Assembly (NCBI RefSeq): GCF_025151045.1
Contig: NZ_CP102285.1
Coordinates: 3,720,001 to 3,784,000, forward strand
Source of the DNA: Parabacteroides johnsonii DSM 18315
GTDB taxonomy: Bacteria; Bacteroidota; Bacteroidia; Bacteroidales; Tannerellaceae
Length of the DNA stretch: 64,000 nucleotides
Direction: 5' to 3'
In this document: positions 8,431-16,748 of the stretch, in pieces
Position numbering within the stretch: the stretch's first letter is position 1
How the letters are laid out: every line of letters starts with the position of its first letter
Notes under the pieces: generated by a model
What the model was told of the DNA's origin: nothing
The model's input: only the letters and a program-made list of their open reading frames with translations
The model's database searches: none
Program-made: the position numbers and the translations under genes

Positions 8431-9090
8431 TTAAAAGTGTAAATTCATACCGAACAATAAGGATAATTGGGAAAAACATCCTCCACCACCGCTCAATTCA
8501 GGAGATTCGACCTGCCATTTCTGACCGTGATACCTGACCGAATAACTTTCGGAGGAGGTAACGATCCAATTCAACTTTGCGGAAATTCCCACAAGCGGAG
8601 AAAGAAGATACTCACCTCCCATTGACAGGTTATAGGCCAGTTTATTCATAGACACATCCCGCGGTTTTCCGTACACAAAGCTTTTATCTTTATAATGCTG
8701 ATATCCCACCCCGGTTGATAAAGACAGATTGTATTTCTGCTTCACCATAAACAAGGCAAGCTGAGGCGCGATATAATGCATCAGAATCTTGTCAGAACTT
8801 TCGTCATGAGCGTTTTTATAACGCCCACCCTGATAGATAAGTCCGGGAGCAAGTTTAAACGAACCGAAGATATATTTGTCTCCCAAGAAATAATAGTTGG
8901 CATCCCAGGCGATCCCATTCCGTAAATCATTCCGATAAGCATCGGAGTTGTTCGTGATCCCGATCATTTTCCCCAAATACCAGGAAGCCCCTGCATGAAC
9001 GGAGAATATCGACTTCCCAACAGACGCCTCCTGGGCCAAAACCGACACGGCCTGTATCAACAACCCAAACAAAAGTACATACTTTTTCAT
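8431..9090 (-). CDS. Outer membrane beta-barrel-like protein
   Basis: A 219-residue protein with a clear signal peptide (MKKYVLLFGLLIQAVSVLAQ) and alternating amphipathic beta strands ending in an aromatic residue (LLFGMNLHF), as in small outer-membrane barrels. No family is recognised with certainty. It precedes a small lipoprotein gene by 12 bases, suggesting a two-gene transcript. Function unknown. Confidence 0.7.
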   Translation of the reverse strand: MKKYVLLFGLLIQAVSVLAQEASVGKSIFSVHAGASWYLGKMIGITNNSDAYRNDLRNGIAWDANYYFLGDKYIFGSFKLAPGLIYQGGRYKNAHDESSDKILMHYIAPQLALFMVKQKYNLSLSTGVGYQHYKDKSFVYGKPRDVSMNKLAYNLSMGGEYLLSPLVGISAKLNWIVTSSESYSVRYHGQKWQVESPELSGGGGCFSQLSLLFGMNLHF

Positions 9091-9181
9091 AACATTTCTT
9101 TTAGACTTATAATCATATCTATAAGATGCCCAGAACCAGTAACACGCTGCATGGCATTATGATAGGATCGTATTGTTTTTC

Positions 9182-9679
9182 CTATCTCCTAAGTATCGCC
9201 CGGTTCAGATAATGGATAAATTCAGGATCATCAGGTGCAATGATAAAGTTACCGTGTCTGATAGTCGTAATCAGAATACGATTATCAGAACGCCGGGCAA
9301 AAACTTTCACATGTCCGATAGCAGTAGAAGAGAAATATCCGAGATCGCCAAACAACCAACTGACACCAAATGAACGGATCATTATTCCTAAATCCTGCCG
9401 GTCGACCTTGCGGACCGAAAGGATTTCCTCTATGCTTATATACGTTTTCCGGAAAGACGCATCTATTACCAGTTTTTCTCCATCCACGATAAAACGGTTT
9501 GGCATAAATCCTCGAGTAACCAAACAGAGGATCGTACTGACGGCAAACAAACCCAACAAGACATGCAGGTTGCCATCCCAAGCCGGGAATATACAGATGC
9601 CATATAAAAGCAGAAGCATGGCAAACGTCTTTATCTTATTGGTACGATCCATCGTCGAAGAAGAGATCCGGGGTTCCAT
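9182..9679 (-). CDS. Membrane protein with bacterial PH-like domain
   Basis: A 165-residue protein with two adjacent transmembrane helices (residues about 17-56) followed by a cytoplasmic beta-rich region like bacterial PH domains (FIVDGEKLVIDASFRKTYISIEEILSVRKV). A second possible start is the ATG at 9649 (residue 11); neither has a strong ribosome site. It diverges from mnmG. Function unknown. Confidence 0.65.
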   Translation of the reverse strand: MEPRISSSTMDRTNKIKTFAMLLLLYGICIFPAWDGNLHVLLGLFAVSTILCLVTRGFMPNRFIVDGEKLVIDASFRKTYISIEEILSVRKVDRQDLGIMIRSFGVSWLFGDLGYFSSTAIGHVKVFARRSDNRILITTIRHGNFIIAPDDPEFIHYLNRAILRR

Positions 9680-9749
9680 ACTGCTATTCTTTAGTATTAC
9701 TTAGTGTTTCAAGATTTACAAACATAACCAAAATCCCGTACAAATCTAT

Positions 9750-9757
9750 TATCTTTG
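9750..9757 (+). promoter_or_regulatory. Promoter -7 box of mnmG
   Basis: TATCTTTG matches TAnnTTTG and sits 26 bases before the mnmG ATG. It probably serves the mnmG-uvrC-dtd-mazG-deoC run. Confidence 0.6.
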
Positions 9758-9782
9758 CAAAGAAATAAAGACAATTAGGACA

Positions 9783-11660
9783 ATGACTTTCAATTACGAT
9801 GTGATCGTGGTAGGAGCCGGCCATGCGGGCTGTGAAGCCGCGGCGGCCTCCGCCAACTTAGGTTCGAAGACTCTTCTCATTACAATGGACATGAACAAGA
9901 TTGCACAGATGAGTTGCAATCCGGCCGTTGGAGGCATAGCCAAAGGCCAAATCGTCCGCGAAATAGACGCATTAGGCGGCTATATGGGAATTGTGACGGA
10001 CCGGACAGCCATCCAGTTCCGTATGCTGAACCAGAGTAAGGGACCGGCCATGTGGAGCCCGCGCTCCCAAAGCGACCGTGCCCGTTTCATCGAATGCTGG
10101 CGGGGAATATTGGAAAACCTCCCGAACCTGTATATTTGGCAGGATACCGTACGCGAACTATTGCTTGACGGAAACACCATATGCGGCGTAAAGACCGATA
10201 TGGGAGTCGAGTTCCATGCGAAAAGCGTAGTCCTGACCAACGGGACTTTCCTGAACGGGCTCATGCATATCGGCCGGACACAAATCAGAGGCGGCCGCAT
10301 AGCCGAACCGGCCGCTTTCGGTCTGACCGAACAATTAGTTTCACTGGGCATCAAATCCGAACGGATGAAGACCGGGACGCCGGTGCGCATCGACGCACGT
10401 AGCGTGCACTTCGATGAAATGGCGGAACAGCCTGGGGAAAACGACTTCCATAAGTTTTCATATATGGACACTTCGCACCGTGTTTTGAAACAGCTAAGTT
10501 GTTGGACAACGTTCACCAACGAGGCCTGCCATGCAGTCCTGCGCGAAGGTCTACCCGACTCCCCGTTGTATAACGGACAGATCCGGAGTATTGGCCCGCG
10601 CTACTGTCCAAGCATAGAGACGAAGATCGTGACGTTTGCGGACAAACCCCAGCACCAGCTCTTCCTGGAACCGGAAGGCGAAACGACACAGGAATACTAT
10701 CTGAATGGTTTCTCCTCCTCTCTTCCTTTAGAGATACAGTTGCGTGCCCTGCAACAGATCCCGGCATTCCGGGACATACAGATCTACCGTCCGGGATATG
10801 CCATCGAATATGATTTCTTCGATCCGACACAACTTCACCATAACCTGGAGACAAAACAAATCCGCAACCTGTTCTTTGCAGGACAGATCAACGGAACAAC
10901 CGGATACGAGGAGGCCGGCGGACAAGGGTTGGTAGCTGGAATAAACGCACACATCAATTGTCATGGCGGAGAACCGTTCGTGTTAGGACGTGACGAAGCC
11001 TATATCGGCGTATTGATCGACGATCTTGTCACGAAAGGCGTGGACGAACCCTACCGCATGTTTACCTCGCGTGCCGAATACCGTATCTTGCTCCGCCAAG
11101 ATGATGCGGATATGCGTTTGACGGAAAAGTCGTATGCCCTCGGTTTGGCAAAGCAGGATCGCTATGATCTGCTGAATGAGAAAAAGACCAGCCGGGACGC
11201 GATCATTGCTTTTGCAGCCAACTATTCCATCAAACCGCAATATATAAACAGCGGCTTGGAAACTTTGGGCACTACACCGCTTGCACACGGATGCAAATTG
11301 ATCGAACTGATTCCACGTCCCCAAATCACGTTGGAGAATATCGCGGAACTGGTCCCGGCATTCCGGGCAGAGCTGGACAAAGTTCCTGTTTCACGAAAGG
11401 AAGAGATCATCGAGGCGGCAGAAATCTTAATCAAGTATAGCGGCTACATCCGTCGCGAGCAGATCATCGCCGACAAGATAAACCGTCTGGAAAATATCCA
11501 TATCAAAGGCAAGTTCGATTACAACTCGATCCAGTCTTTGTCTACGGAAGCCCGCCAGAAACTGACACGGATAGACCCGGACACAATTGCCCAGGCAAGC
11601 CGTATTCCGGGCATCTCACCGAGCGACATAAACATCCTTTTGGTATTATTAGGTCGCTAA
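9783..11660 (+). CDS. mnmG: tRNA uridine-5-carboxymethylaminomethyl modification enzyme MnmG
   Basis: A 625-residue FAD-binding cytoplasmic enzyme that, with MnmE, modifies the wobble uridine of several tRNAs. The N-terminal dinucleotide fold is seen in VIVVGAGHAGCEAA (residues 6-19), followed by MSCNPAVGGIAKGQIVREIDA and GGRIAEPAAFGLTEQL; the length is standard. In many bacteria mnmG (gidA) lies near the chromosome origin, which agrees with the parS site just downstream. First gene of a same-strand run of tRNA/DNA maintenance genes. Confidence 0.97.
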   Translation: MTFNYDVIVVGAGHAGCEAAAASANLGSKTLLITMDMNKIAQMSCNPAVGGIAKGQIVREIDALGGYMGIVTDRTAIQFRMLNQSKGPAMWSPRSQSDRARFIECWRGILENLPNLYIWQDTVRELLLDGNTICGVKTDMGVEFHAKSVVLTNGTFLNGLMHIGRTQIRGGRIAEPAAFGLTEQLVSLGIKSERMKTGTPVRIDARSVHFDEMAEQPGENDFHKFSYMDTSHRVLKQLSCWTTFTNEACHAVLREGLPDSPLYNGQIRSIGPRYCPSIETKIVTFADKPQHQLFLEPEGETTQEYYLNGFSSSLPLEIQLRALQQIPAFRDIQIYRPGYAIEYDFFDPTQLHHNLETKQIRNLFFAGQINGTTGYEEAGGQGLVAGINAHINCHGGEPFVLGRDEAYIGVLIDDLVTKGVDEPYRMFTSRAEYRILLRQDDADMRLTEKSYALGLAKQDRYDLLNEKKTSRDAIIAFAANYSIKPQYINSGLETLGTTPLAHGCKLIELIPRPQITLENIAELVPAFRAELDKVPVSRKEEIIEAAEILIKYSGYIRREQIIADKINRLENIHIKGKFDYNSIQSLSTEARQKLTRIDPDTIAQASRIPGISPSDINILLVLLGR

Positions 11661-11667
11661 ACGCGGA

Positions 11668-11683
11668 TGTTCCACGTGAAACA
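11668..11683. other. parS centromere site
   Basis: The 16-bp palindrome TGTTCCACGTGAAACA matches the bacterial parS consensus TGTTNCACGTGAAACA bound by ParB. It lies in the 72-bp gap between mnmG and uvrC. parS sites cluster near oriC, so this places the window in the origin domain. Confidence 0.85.
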
Positions 11684-11732
11684 TTTACTTTAATAAAAAC
11701 AGCGTAAAAGACTGAGAATAGGATAGAAATAG

Positions 11733-13550
11733 ATGCAAAAAGAGATGAGCGCAACCGAGGAACATATAAAAAGCATCCTTTCCGTCATACCGGAATCGCC
11801 AGGCTGCTACCAATACTTTGACGAGAAGGGAACGATCATCTATGTAGGCAAAGCGAAGAATTTGAAACGTCGTGTTTCCTCCTATTTCAACAAAGAGCAC
11901 GACAGCAACAAAACACGTGTCCTGGTTAAACAGATACGGGACATCAAATACTTTGTTGTCGACACGGAAGAGGATGCACTTCTTTTAGAAAACAACTTGA
12001 TCAAGCAATATCGTCCCCGGTATAATGTACTATTGAAAGATGACAAGACCTATCCGTCTATCGTTGTCAAGAATGAATATTTCCCGCGTATATTCCAAAC
12101 CCGGAATATCGTACGGGACGGTTCGCGCTATTACGGTCCCTATCCTTCCATCTACACGGCAAAAGTCATGTTGCAAATGTTGAAAGAACTGTATCCGTTG
12201 CGTACCTGCAAATACCCTCTTACCCCCGAATCCATCGCCGAAGGAAGGTATAAAGTTTGCCTTGAATACCATATTAAACGATGCAAAGGACCTTGTGAAG
12301 GATTACAGACACTGGAGGAATACCAACAAAACATTTCCGAAATAAAGGAAATCCTACGCGGGAATATCTCGCAAATAAGCAAGCATCTGTATGAAGAGAT
12401 GCAAAAACTGGCCGGAGAATTACGATTCGAGGAGGCACAAAAGATCAAAGAAAAGTATGAAGTCATCGAAAATTACCGTTCCAAATCGACAGTAGTCACC
12501 CCGATGCTCCACAATATAGACGTATTTTCGTTAGCAGAAAATGAAAATTCCGCCTACATCAATTACCTGCATATCGGCAACGGGGCAATCGTGCAAGCCT
12601 ATACGTTCGAATATAAAAAGCGTTTAGACGAGTCGAAAGAGGACCTGCTCAGCTTAGGCATCATCGAAATGCGCAATCGTTTTAAAAGCACTGCACGCGA
12701 AATCATCGTTCCTTTTCCGTTGGATATAGAACTGGAAAACGTTTCAATCACCGTTCCGCAACGCGGAGACAAAAAGAAGTTGGTGGAACTATCGGAAATG
12801 AACGTGAAGCAATATAAGGTCGACAAACTGAAACAGGCGGAAAAGCTAAATCCGGAACAACGCAGCACACGTCTTTTAAAAGAGATACAGGACACGCTCC
12901 ATCTCTCCAAATTACCGGCTCATATCGAGTGCTTCGATAACTCCAATATACAGGGAAGCGACGCGGTGGCTGCGTGTGTCGTCTTCAAAATGGCGAAACC
13001 ATCGAAAAAGGATTACAGGAAATACAACATCAAAACGGTTGTCGGTCCGGACGACTATGCCTCGATGAAAGAAGTCGTACGCCGCCGTTACCAGCGTGCC
13101 ATCGCCGAAGAAACTCCCCTGCCCGACCTGATCATCACCGACGGTGGAAAGGGACAAATGGAAGTCGTACGCGAAGTGATCCAGGACGAACTGCATCTGG
13201 ACATTCCGATTGCAGGGCTGGCAAAAGACGGGAAACACCGGACTTCGGAACTCCTGTTCGGCTTCCCTCCCGAAACAATCGGCATGCCGATACAAAGTTT
13301 CATGTTCAAATTCTTCACGCAAATACAGGACGAGGTGCATCGTTTTGCTATCGCCTTCCATAAGGATAAGCGAAGTAAGAGCCAGACAAAATCCGAATTA
13401 GATAAGATAAAAGGGATCGGAGAAAAGACAAAAGTATTACTTTTACGTCATTTTAAGAGCGTAAAACGAATACGCGAAGCCAGCTTCGACGAACTGAAAG
13501 AAGTGATCGGAGAAGCCAAAACAAAAGCATTATTAAATGGTTTAAAATAA
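11733..13550 (+). CDS. uvrC: Excinuclease ABC subunit C
   Basis: A 605-residue nucleotide-excision repair nuclease that cuts damaged DNA on both sides of the lesion with UvrB. Domains in order: GIY-YIG endonuclease (about residues 18-95, with GTIIYVGKAKNLKRRVSSYF), UVR/UvrB-binding motif (about 200-235, KLAGELRFEEAQKIKEKYE), RNase H-like endonuclease domain (about 385-540, ECFDNSNIQG and ITDGGKGQ), and C-terminal helix-hairpin-helix (KIKGIGEKTKVLLLRHF). An alternative start is the ATG at 11745. The next gene dtd starts four bases after the stop. Confidence 0.97.
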   Translation: MQKEMSATEEHIKSILSVIPESPGCYQYFDEKGTIIYVGKAKNLKRRVSSYFNKEHDSNKTRVLVKQIRDIKYFVVDTEEDALLLENNLIKQYRPRYNVLLKDDKTYPSIVVKNEYFPRIFQTRNIVRDGSRYYGPYPSIYTAKVMLQMLKELYPLRTCKYPLTPESIAEGRYKVCLEYHIKRCKGPCEGLQTLEEYQQNISEIKEILRGNISQISKHLYEEMQKLAGELRFEEAQKIKEKYEVIENYRSKSTVVTPMLHNIDVFSLAENENSAYINYLHIGNGAIVQAYTFEYKKRLDESKEDLLSLGIIEMRNRFKSTAREIIVPFPLDIELENVSITVPQRGDKKKLVELSEMNVKQYKVDKLKQAEKLNPEQRSTRLLKEIQDTLHLSKLPAHIECFDNSNIQGSDAVAACVVFKMAKPSKKDYRKYNIKTVVGPDDYASMKEVVRRRYQRAIAEETPLPDLIITDGGKGQMEVVREVIQDELHLDIPIAGLAKDGKHRTSELLFGFPPETIGMPIQSFMFKFFTQIQDEVHRFAIAFHKDKRSKSQTKSELDKIKGIGEKTKVLLLRHFKSVKRIREASFDELKEVIGEAKTKALLNGLK

Positions 13551-13554
13551 AGAT

Positions 13555-14007
13555 ATGAGAACATTGATACAACGGGTACAACATGCCTCCGTGACCATAG
13601 ACGGACAGCTGAAATCCAAAATCGGGAAAGGCCTGCTCGTACTGGTCGGTATTGAAGACCGCGACACACAGGAAGATATCGAATGGTTGTGCAAAAAGAT
13701 TGCCAACCTTCGCATTTTTGATGATGAAAACGGCGTCATGAACCGCTCTGTAACCGAAACGGAAGGGGAAGTGATGGTAGTAAGCCAGTTTACCTTACAC
13801 GCCTCTACAAAGAAGGGAAACCGTCCTTCTTATATCCATGCCTCCAAACCAGACGTGGCTATCCCGATGTACGAGGCCTTTTGCGCCGAGATGGGGTTGC
13901 AAATCGGAAAGGAAGTGCAGACCGGTACGTTCGGGGCCGATATGAAAGTCGAACTGGTGAACGACGGTCCTGTCACGATTTGGATCGACTCACAAAATAA
14001 AGAATGA
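13555..14007 (+). CDS. dtd: D-aminoacyl-tRNA deacylase
   Basis: A 150-residue cytoplasmic enzyme that hydrolyses D-amino acids (and misacylated glycine) from tRNA. The family motifs are intact: SQFTLHASTKKGNRPSY (about residues 78-94) and the cis-Gly-Pro motif NDGPVTIWIDS near the C-terminus. Gaps of four bases to uvrC and six to the next gene show one operon. Length is standard. Confidence 0.96.
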   Translation: MRTLIQRVQHASVTIDGQLKSKIGKGLLVLVGIEDRDTQEDIEWLCKKIANLRIFDDENGVMNRSVTETEGEVMVVSQFTLHASTKKGNRPSYIHASKPDVAIPMYEAFCAEMGLQIGKEVQTGTFGADMKVELVNDGPVTIWIDSQNKE

Positions 14008-14013
14008 AAAGAT

Positions 14014-14346
14014 ATGACAGAAATTACGCTTAAACAGGCACAGGAGCAGGTGGACAACTGGATCAAAACGTATGGCGTCCGTTACTTCAACGAACTGACG
14101 AATATGACCATCCTGACCGAAGAAGTTGGCGAACTGGCTCGCATCATGGCCCGCACATACGGCGAACAATCTTTCAAGGAAAGCGACAAACACCGTGATT
14201 TAGGCGATGAAATGGCCGATGTTCTATGGGTATTACTCTGCCTTGCCAATCAGACAGGCGTCGATCTGACCACCGCTTTCGAAAAGAATCTGCAAAAGAA
14301 AACGAACCGAGATAAAGAACGACATATAAACAATAAAAAGCTATAA
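14014..14346 (+). CDS. MazG-like nucleotide pyrophosphohydrolase
   Basis: A 110-residue single-domain all-alpha NTP pyrophosphatase. The metal-binding pattern is visible as EEVGELAR (E..E, about residues 30-37) and DLGDEMADVLW (E..D, about 62-72). Such proteins hydrolyse non-canonical or excess nucleoside triphosphates; the exact substrate cannot be read from sequence. It lies between dtd (six bases) and deoC (four bases) in one operon, fitting a role in nucleotide housekeeping. Confidence 0.9.
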   Translation: MTEITLKQAQEQVDNWIKTYGVRYFNELTNMTILTEEVGELARIMARTYGEQSFKESDKHRDLGDEMADVLWVLLCLANQTGVDLTTAFEKNLQKKTNRDKERHINNKKL

Positions 14347-14350
14347 GATT

Positions 14351-15283
14351 ATGGTACACGAACACGATCACGGATGTGGATGCGGACATCATCACGATGA
14401 AGACACCGAGCATCTCCACACCAATAAATATCAGCAGGCATTCGCCAAATTCGAAACGGCCGACACAACGGAAGAAGTGGCCGAACGGGTAAAAACACTG
14501 CTCGGAAAACATGGGAACGACAACTTCACTCCCGACGTTTTAAAACAGATTCACGGTTTCATCGACCTGACTTCTCTCACCAGTATCGACACGAAAGAAA
14601 GTATCTGGAAGCTGGTCGACAAAGTGAACGATTTCGAAGGAACCCGTCCCGACCTACCCAACGTTGCCGCCATCTGTACCTATCCCCTATTCGTGGAAAC
14701 GGTAAAAGAGGCCCTCTCCGCACAGGAGGTAAAGATTGCATCCGTAGCAGGCGGTTTCCCCTCCTCGCAGACCTTCATGGAAATAAAGATTGCCGAGACA
14801 GCGATGGCCGTCATGCAGGGGGCCGATGAAATCGATGTTATCATAAATTTAGGTTATTTCCTCGAAGAAAACTATGACGAACTTACCGAAGAACTTCAGG
14901 AGATCAAAGAGAGCTGTCGTAATGCCAAATTGAAAGTCATCCTCGAAACAGGTGCTCTCCAGACACCCGAAAGTATTCAAAAAGCGGCAATTCTCGCCCT
15001 CTATTCCGGTGCGGACTTCATCAAGACATCGACCGGGAAAGGCTATCCCGGCGCAACTCCGGAAGCCGTTTACACGATGTGCCAAGTTCTGAAAAAGTAC
15101 CATTCCATCACAGGAAAGCGTGTCGGTATCAAAGTTGCCGGTGGTATCCGCACTGCAGAAGAGGCTGTCCGCTACTATACCATCGTCAAAGAAGTATTGG
15201 GTAACGACTGGTTGAACAAAGACTTGTTCCGCATCGGAGCCAGCAGTTTGGTAGAAGACATCGAACACCGTTTGGGAAAATAA
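14351..15283 (+). CDS. deoC: Deoxyribose-phosphate aldolase with His/Cys-rich N-terminus
   Basis: A 310-residue TIM-barrel aldolase that splits 2-deoxyribose-5-phosphate into glyceraldehyde-3-phosphate and acetaldehyde. The Schiff-base lysine is K225 in FIKTSTGK, with D162 (ADEIDVIINLG) and the later lysine in VGIKVAGGIR. It is longer than the E. coli enzyme (259 residues) owing to an N-terminal extension that begins HEHDHGCGCGHHHDED, a likely metal-binding tail. Last gene of the mnmG operon; tandem hairpins follow. Confidence 0.95.
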   Translation: MVHEHDHGCGCGHHHDEDTEHLHTNKYQQAFAKFETADTTEEVAERVKTLLGKHGNDNFTPDVLKQIHGFIDLTSLTSIDTKESIWKLVDKVNDFEGTRPDLPNVAAICTYPLFVETVKEALSAQEVKIASVAGGFPSSQTFMEIKIAETAMAVMQGADEIDVIINLGYFLEENYDELTEELQEIKESCRNAKLKVILETGALQTPESIQKAAILALYSGADFIKTSTGKGYPGATPEAVYTMCQVLKKYHSITGKRVGIKVAGGIRTAEEAVRYYTIVKEVLGNDWLNKDLFRIGASSLVEDIEHRLGK

Positions 15284-15355
15284 GAAAAGCAACGGGATAT
15301 TTCTCACAGCCCTATGGTCTTTTCTTCAAAAGACAACGACATAAATTTTGATACG

Positions 15356-15433
15356 TCCGGGTGTTCCCTCCCGCCACACCCGGATCTACCCTACACAAAC
15401 ACCCGGATGCAGGAACCACCTACATCCGGGTGT
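15356..15433 (+). terminator. Two tandem CACCCGGA hairpins after deoC
   Basis: Two perfect inverted repeats follow each other: TCCGGGTGT (15356) with ACACCCGGA (15376), then ACACCCGGAT (15399) with ATCCGGGTGT (15424). All four arms share one sequence, so alternative pairings are possible. No long T-run follows. They probably end the mnmG-deoC transcript. The rest of 15284-15674 shows no convincing gene. Confidence 0.5.
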
Positions 15434-15674
15434 CACTGTGTTTATATAAGCAGTTTATTCATCTTTACTCTGTATCTTCCGGAAGTTCTTCCAAGGTGCT
15501 ATGCACATTCAAGAGAGAGATATCTTTATTTAGCTGTATTTCAAGCAATAATACTTTAACAAAAAAGAGAACATGATGGTATGATAGATGGAAAAGCAAC
15601 TATCATATCTGAATCAGCTTGATATTCAAAGAATACAAGAAGAAAATGATAGTATGACAGTAAAACGTAAAAAC

Positions 15675-16649
15675 TTATTTACGGCGCTCTATTATGTAAT
15701 CGGCAAGCAACAGCAATCCTTCGCGTGCTTCCGATTCGGGGAGTGTTTTCAAAACCCCGACCGCTTTATCATGATACTCCAACATCCGCTGTTCGGCATA
15801 TTCGATGCCGCCATTTGCTTTGGCAAAATCAATCAGCAAGTCTATATTCTCTACAGTAAAGTCTTTTTCATTTATGATACGAAGGCAATGGTCTACTTCT
15901 TCTTTCCTACCCGTCTGCAACGCGTGTAGCAAGGGGAGCGTTACCTTTCCCTCTCGGATATCATTGCCGGTAGGTTTTCCGATATTCGCTTCTTTAAAAT
16001 AGTCGAAGATATCATCTTTGATCTGGAAACAGTAACCTAAATATTCGCCGAACTCACGACATTTTTCCACCATTTCACCGGATGCCCCGGCAGAGATGGA
16101 ACCGATCTCGGAACACGCAGAAAGCAGCATGGCTGTCTTTTTCCGTATCACCTGCATATAGCAGGATTCGTCGATAATACTTTCTTCGGCCGTTTCCAAC
16201 TGTTTGATCTCCCCTTCCGAAAGATCGCGTCCCAAGTTGGAAACAATACCTATGATTTGTAGATTACCTGTCTGGATAGAACGGATCAACGCGGTGGAAA
16301 GGACATAATCGCCCACCAAAACCGAAATACGGTTGTCGAATATGGCATTCAGGGAAGGAACGCCGCGACGCTGTTTTGTCTCGTCGATCACATCATCATG
16401 GATAAGCGTGGCAGTATGAAGCAATTCCAGCAAAACAGCCGAATTAATCGTATTATCCGTTACCTGTCCGCATGCTTTAGCGGCCAAAAGTACCAATAAG
16501 GGGCGGATATGTTTTCCGCTCGCATTCAGTATCTGGTCAATAGCCGATTGCAAACGATTCGTTTCGCTTCGCAGCGAAGCAGCAAACTCATCATTAAAAC
16601 GTTTAAACTCTACAGCAACCGGTTGTTCTATTTTACTTCTATCCTTCAT
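15675..16649 (-). CDS. Polyprenyl (octaprenyl-type) diphosphate synthase
   Basis: A 324-residue trans-prenyltransferase that chains isopentenyl diphosphate onto an allylic primer, for quinone side chains. Both aspartate-rich motifs are present: HDDVIDETKQRRG (about residues 85-97) and QIKDDIFDY (about 212-220). The start is set at the ATG at 16649 rather than at upstream codons because a promoter box (CAAAAGTA on the plus strand, 16668-16675) lies between them. It is divergent from polA. IspB is the likely name, but the product chain length cannot be read from sequence. Confidence 0.92.
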   Translation of the reverse strand: MKDRSKIEQPVAVEFKRFNDEFAASLRSETNRLQSAIDQILNASGKHIRPLLVLLAAKACGQVTDNTINSAVLLELLHTATLIHDDVIDETKQRRGVPSLNAIFDNRISVLVGDYVLSTALIRSIQTGNLQIIGIVSNLGRDLSEGEIKQLETAEESIIDESCYMQVIRKKTAMLLSACSEIGSISAGASGEMVEKCREFGEYLGYCFQIKDDIFDYFKEANIGKPTGNDIREGKVTLPLLHALQTGRKEEVDHCLRIINEKDFTVENIDLLIDFAKANGGIEYAEQRMLEYHDKAVGVLKTLPESEAREGLLLLADYIIERRK

Positions 16650-16667
16650 AATCGATCCTAAGATGCG

Positions 16668-16675
16668 CAAAAGTA
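16668..16675 (-). promoter_or_regulatory. Promoter -7 box of the polyprenyl synthase gene
   Basis: On the minus strand this reads TACTTTTG (TAnnTTTG). It lies 19 bases upstream of the ATG at 16649 and so fixes the translation start. Confidence 0.6.
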
Positions 16676-16748
16676 ACAAAAAGTATCGAGTAAGCGAGTT
16701 TTTTCGTACATTTACCGACAATTGTCACACTAAAACGTGTTAAAAGAG

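Noticed and set aside
15588-15929. 113-codon frame on the plus strand
   Set aside because: It runs over the 3' half of the polyprenyl synthase gene on the other strand, which has the clear family motifs.
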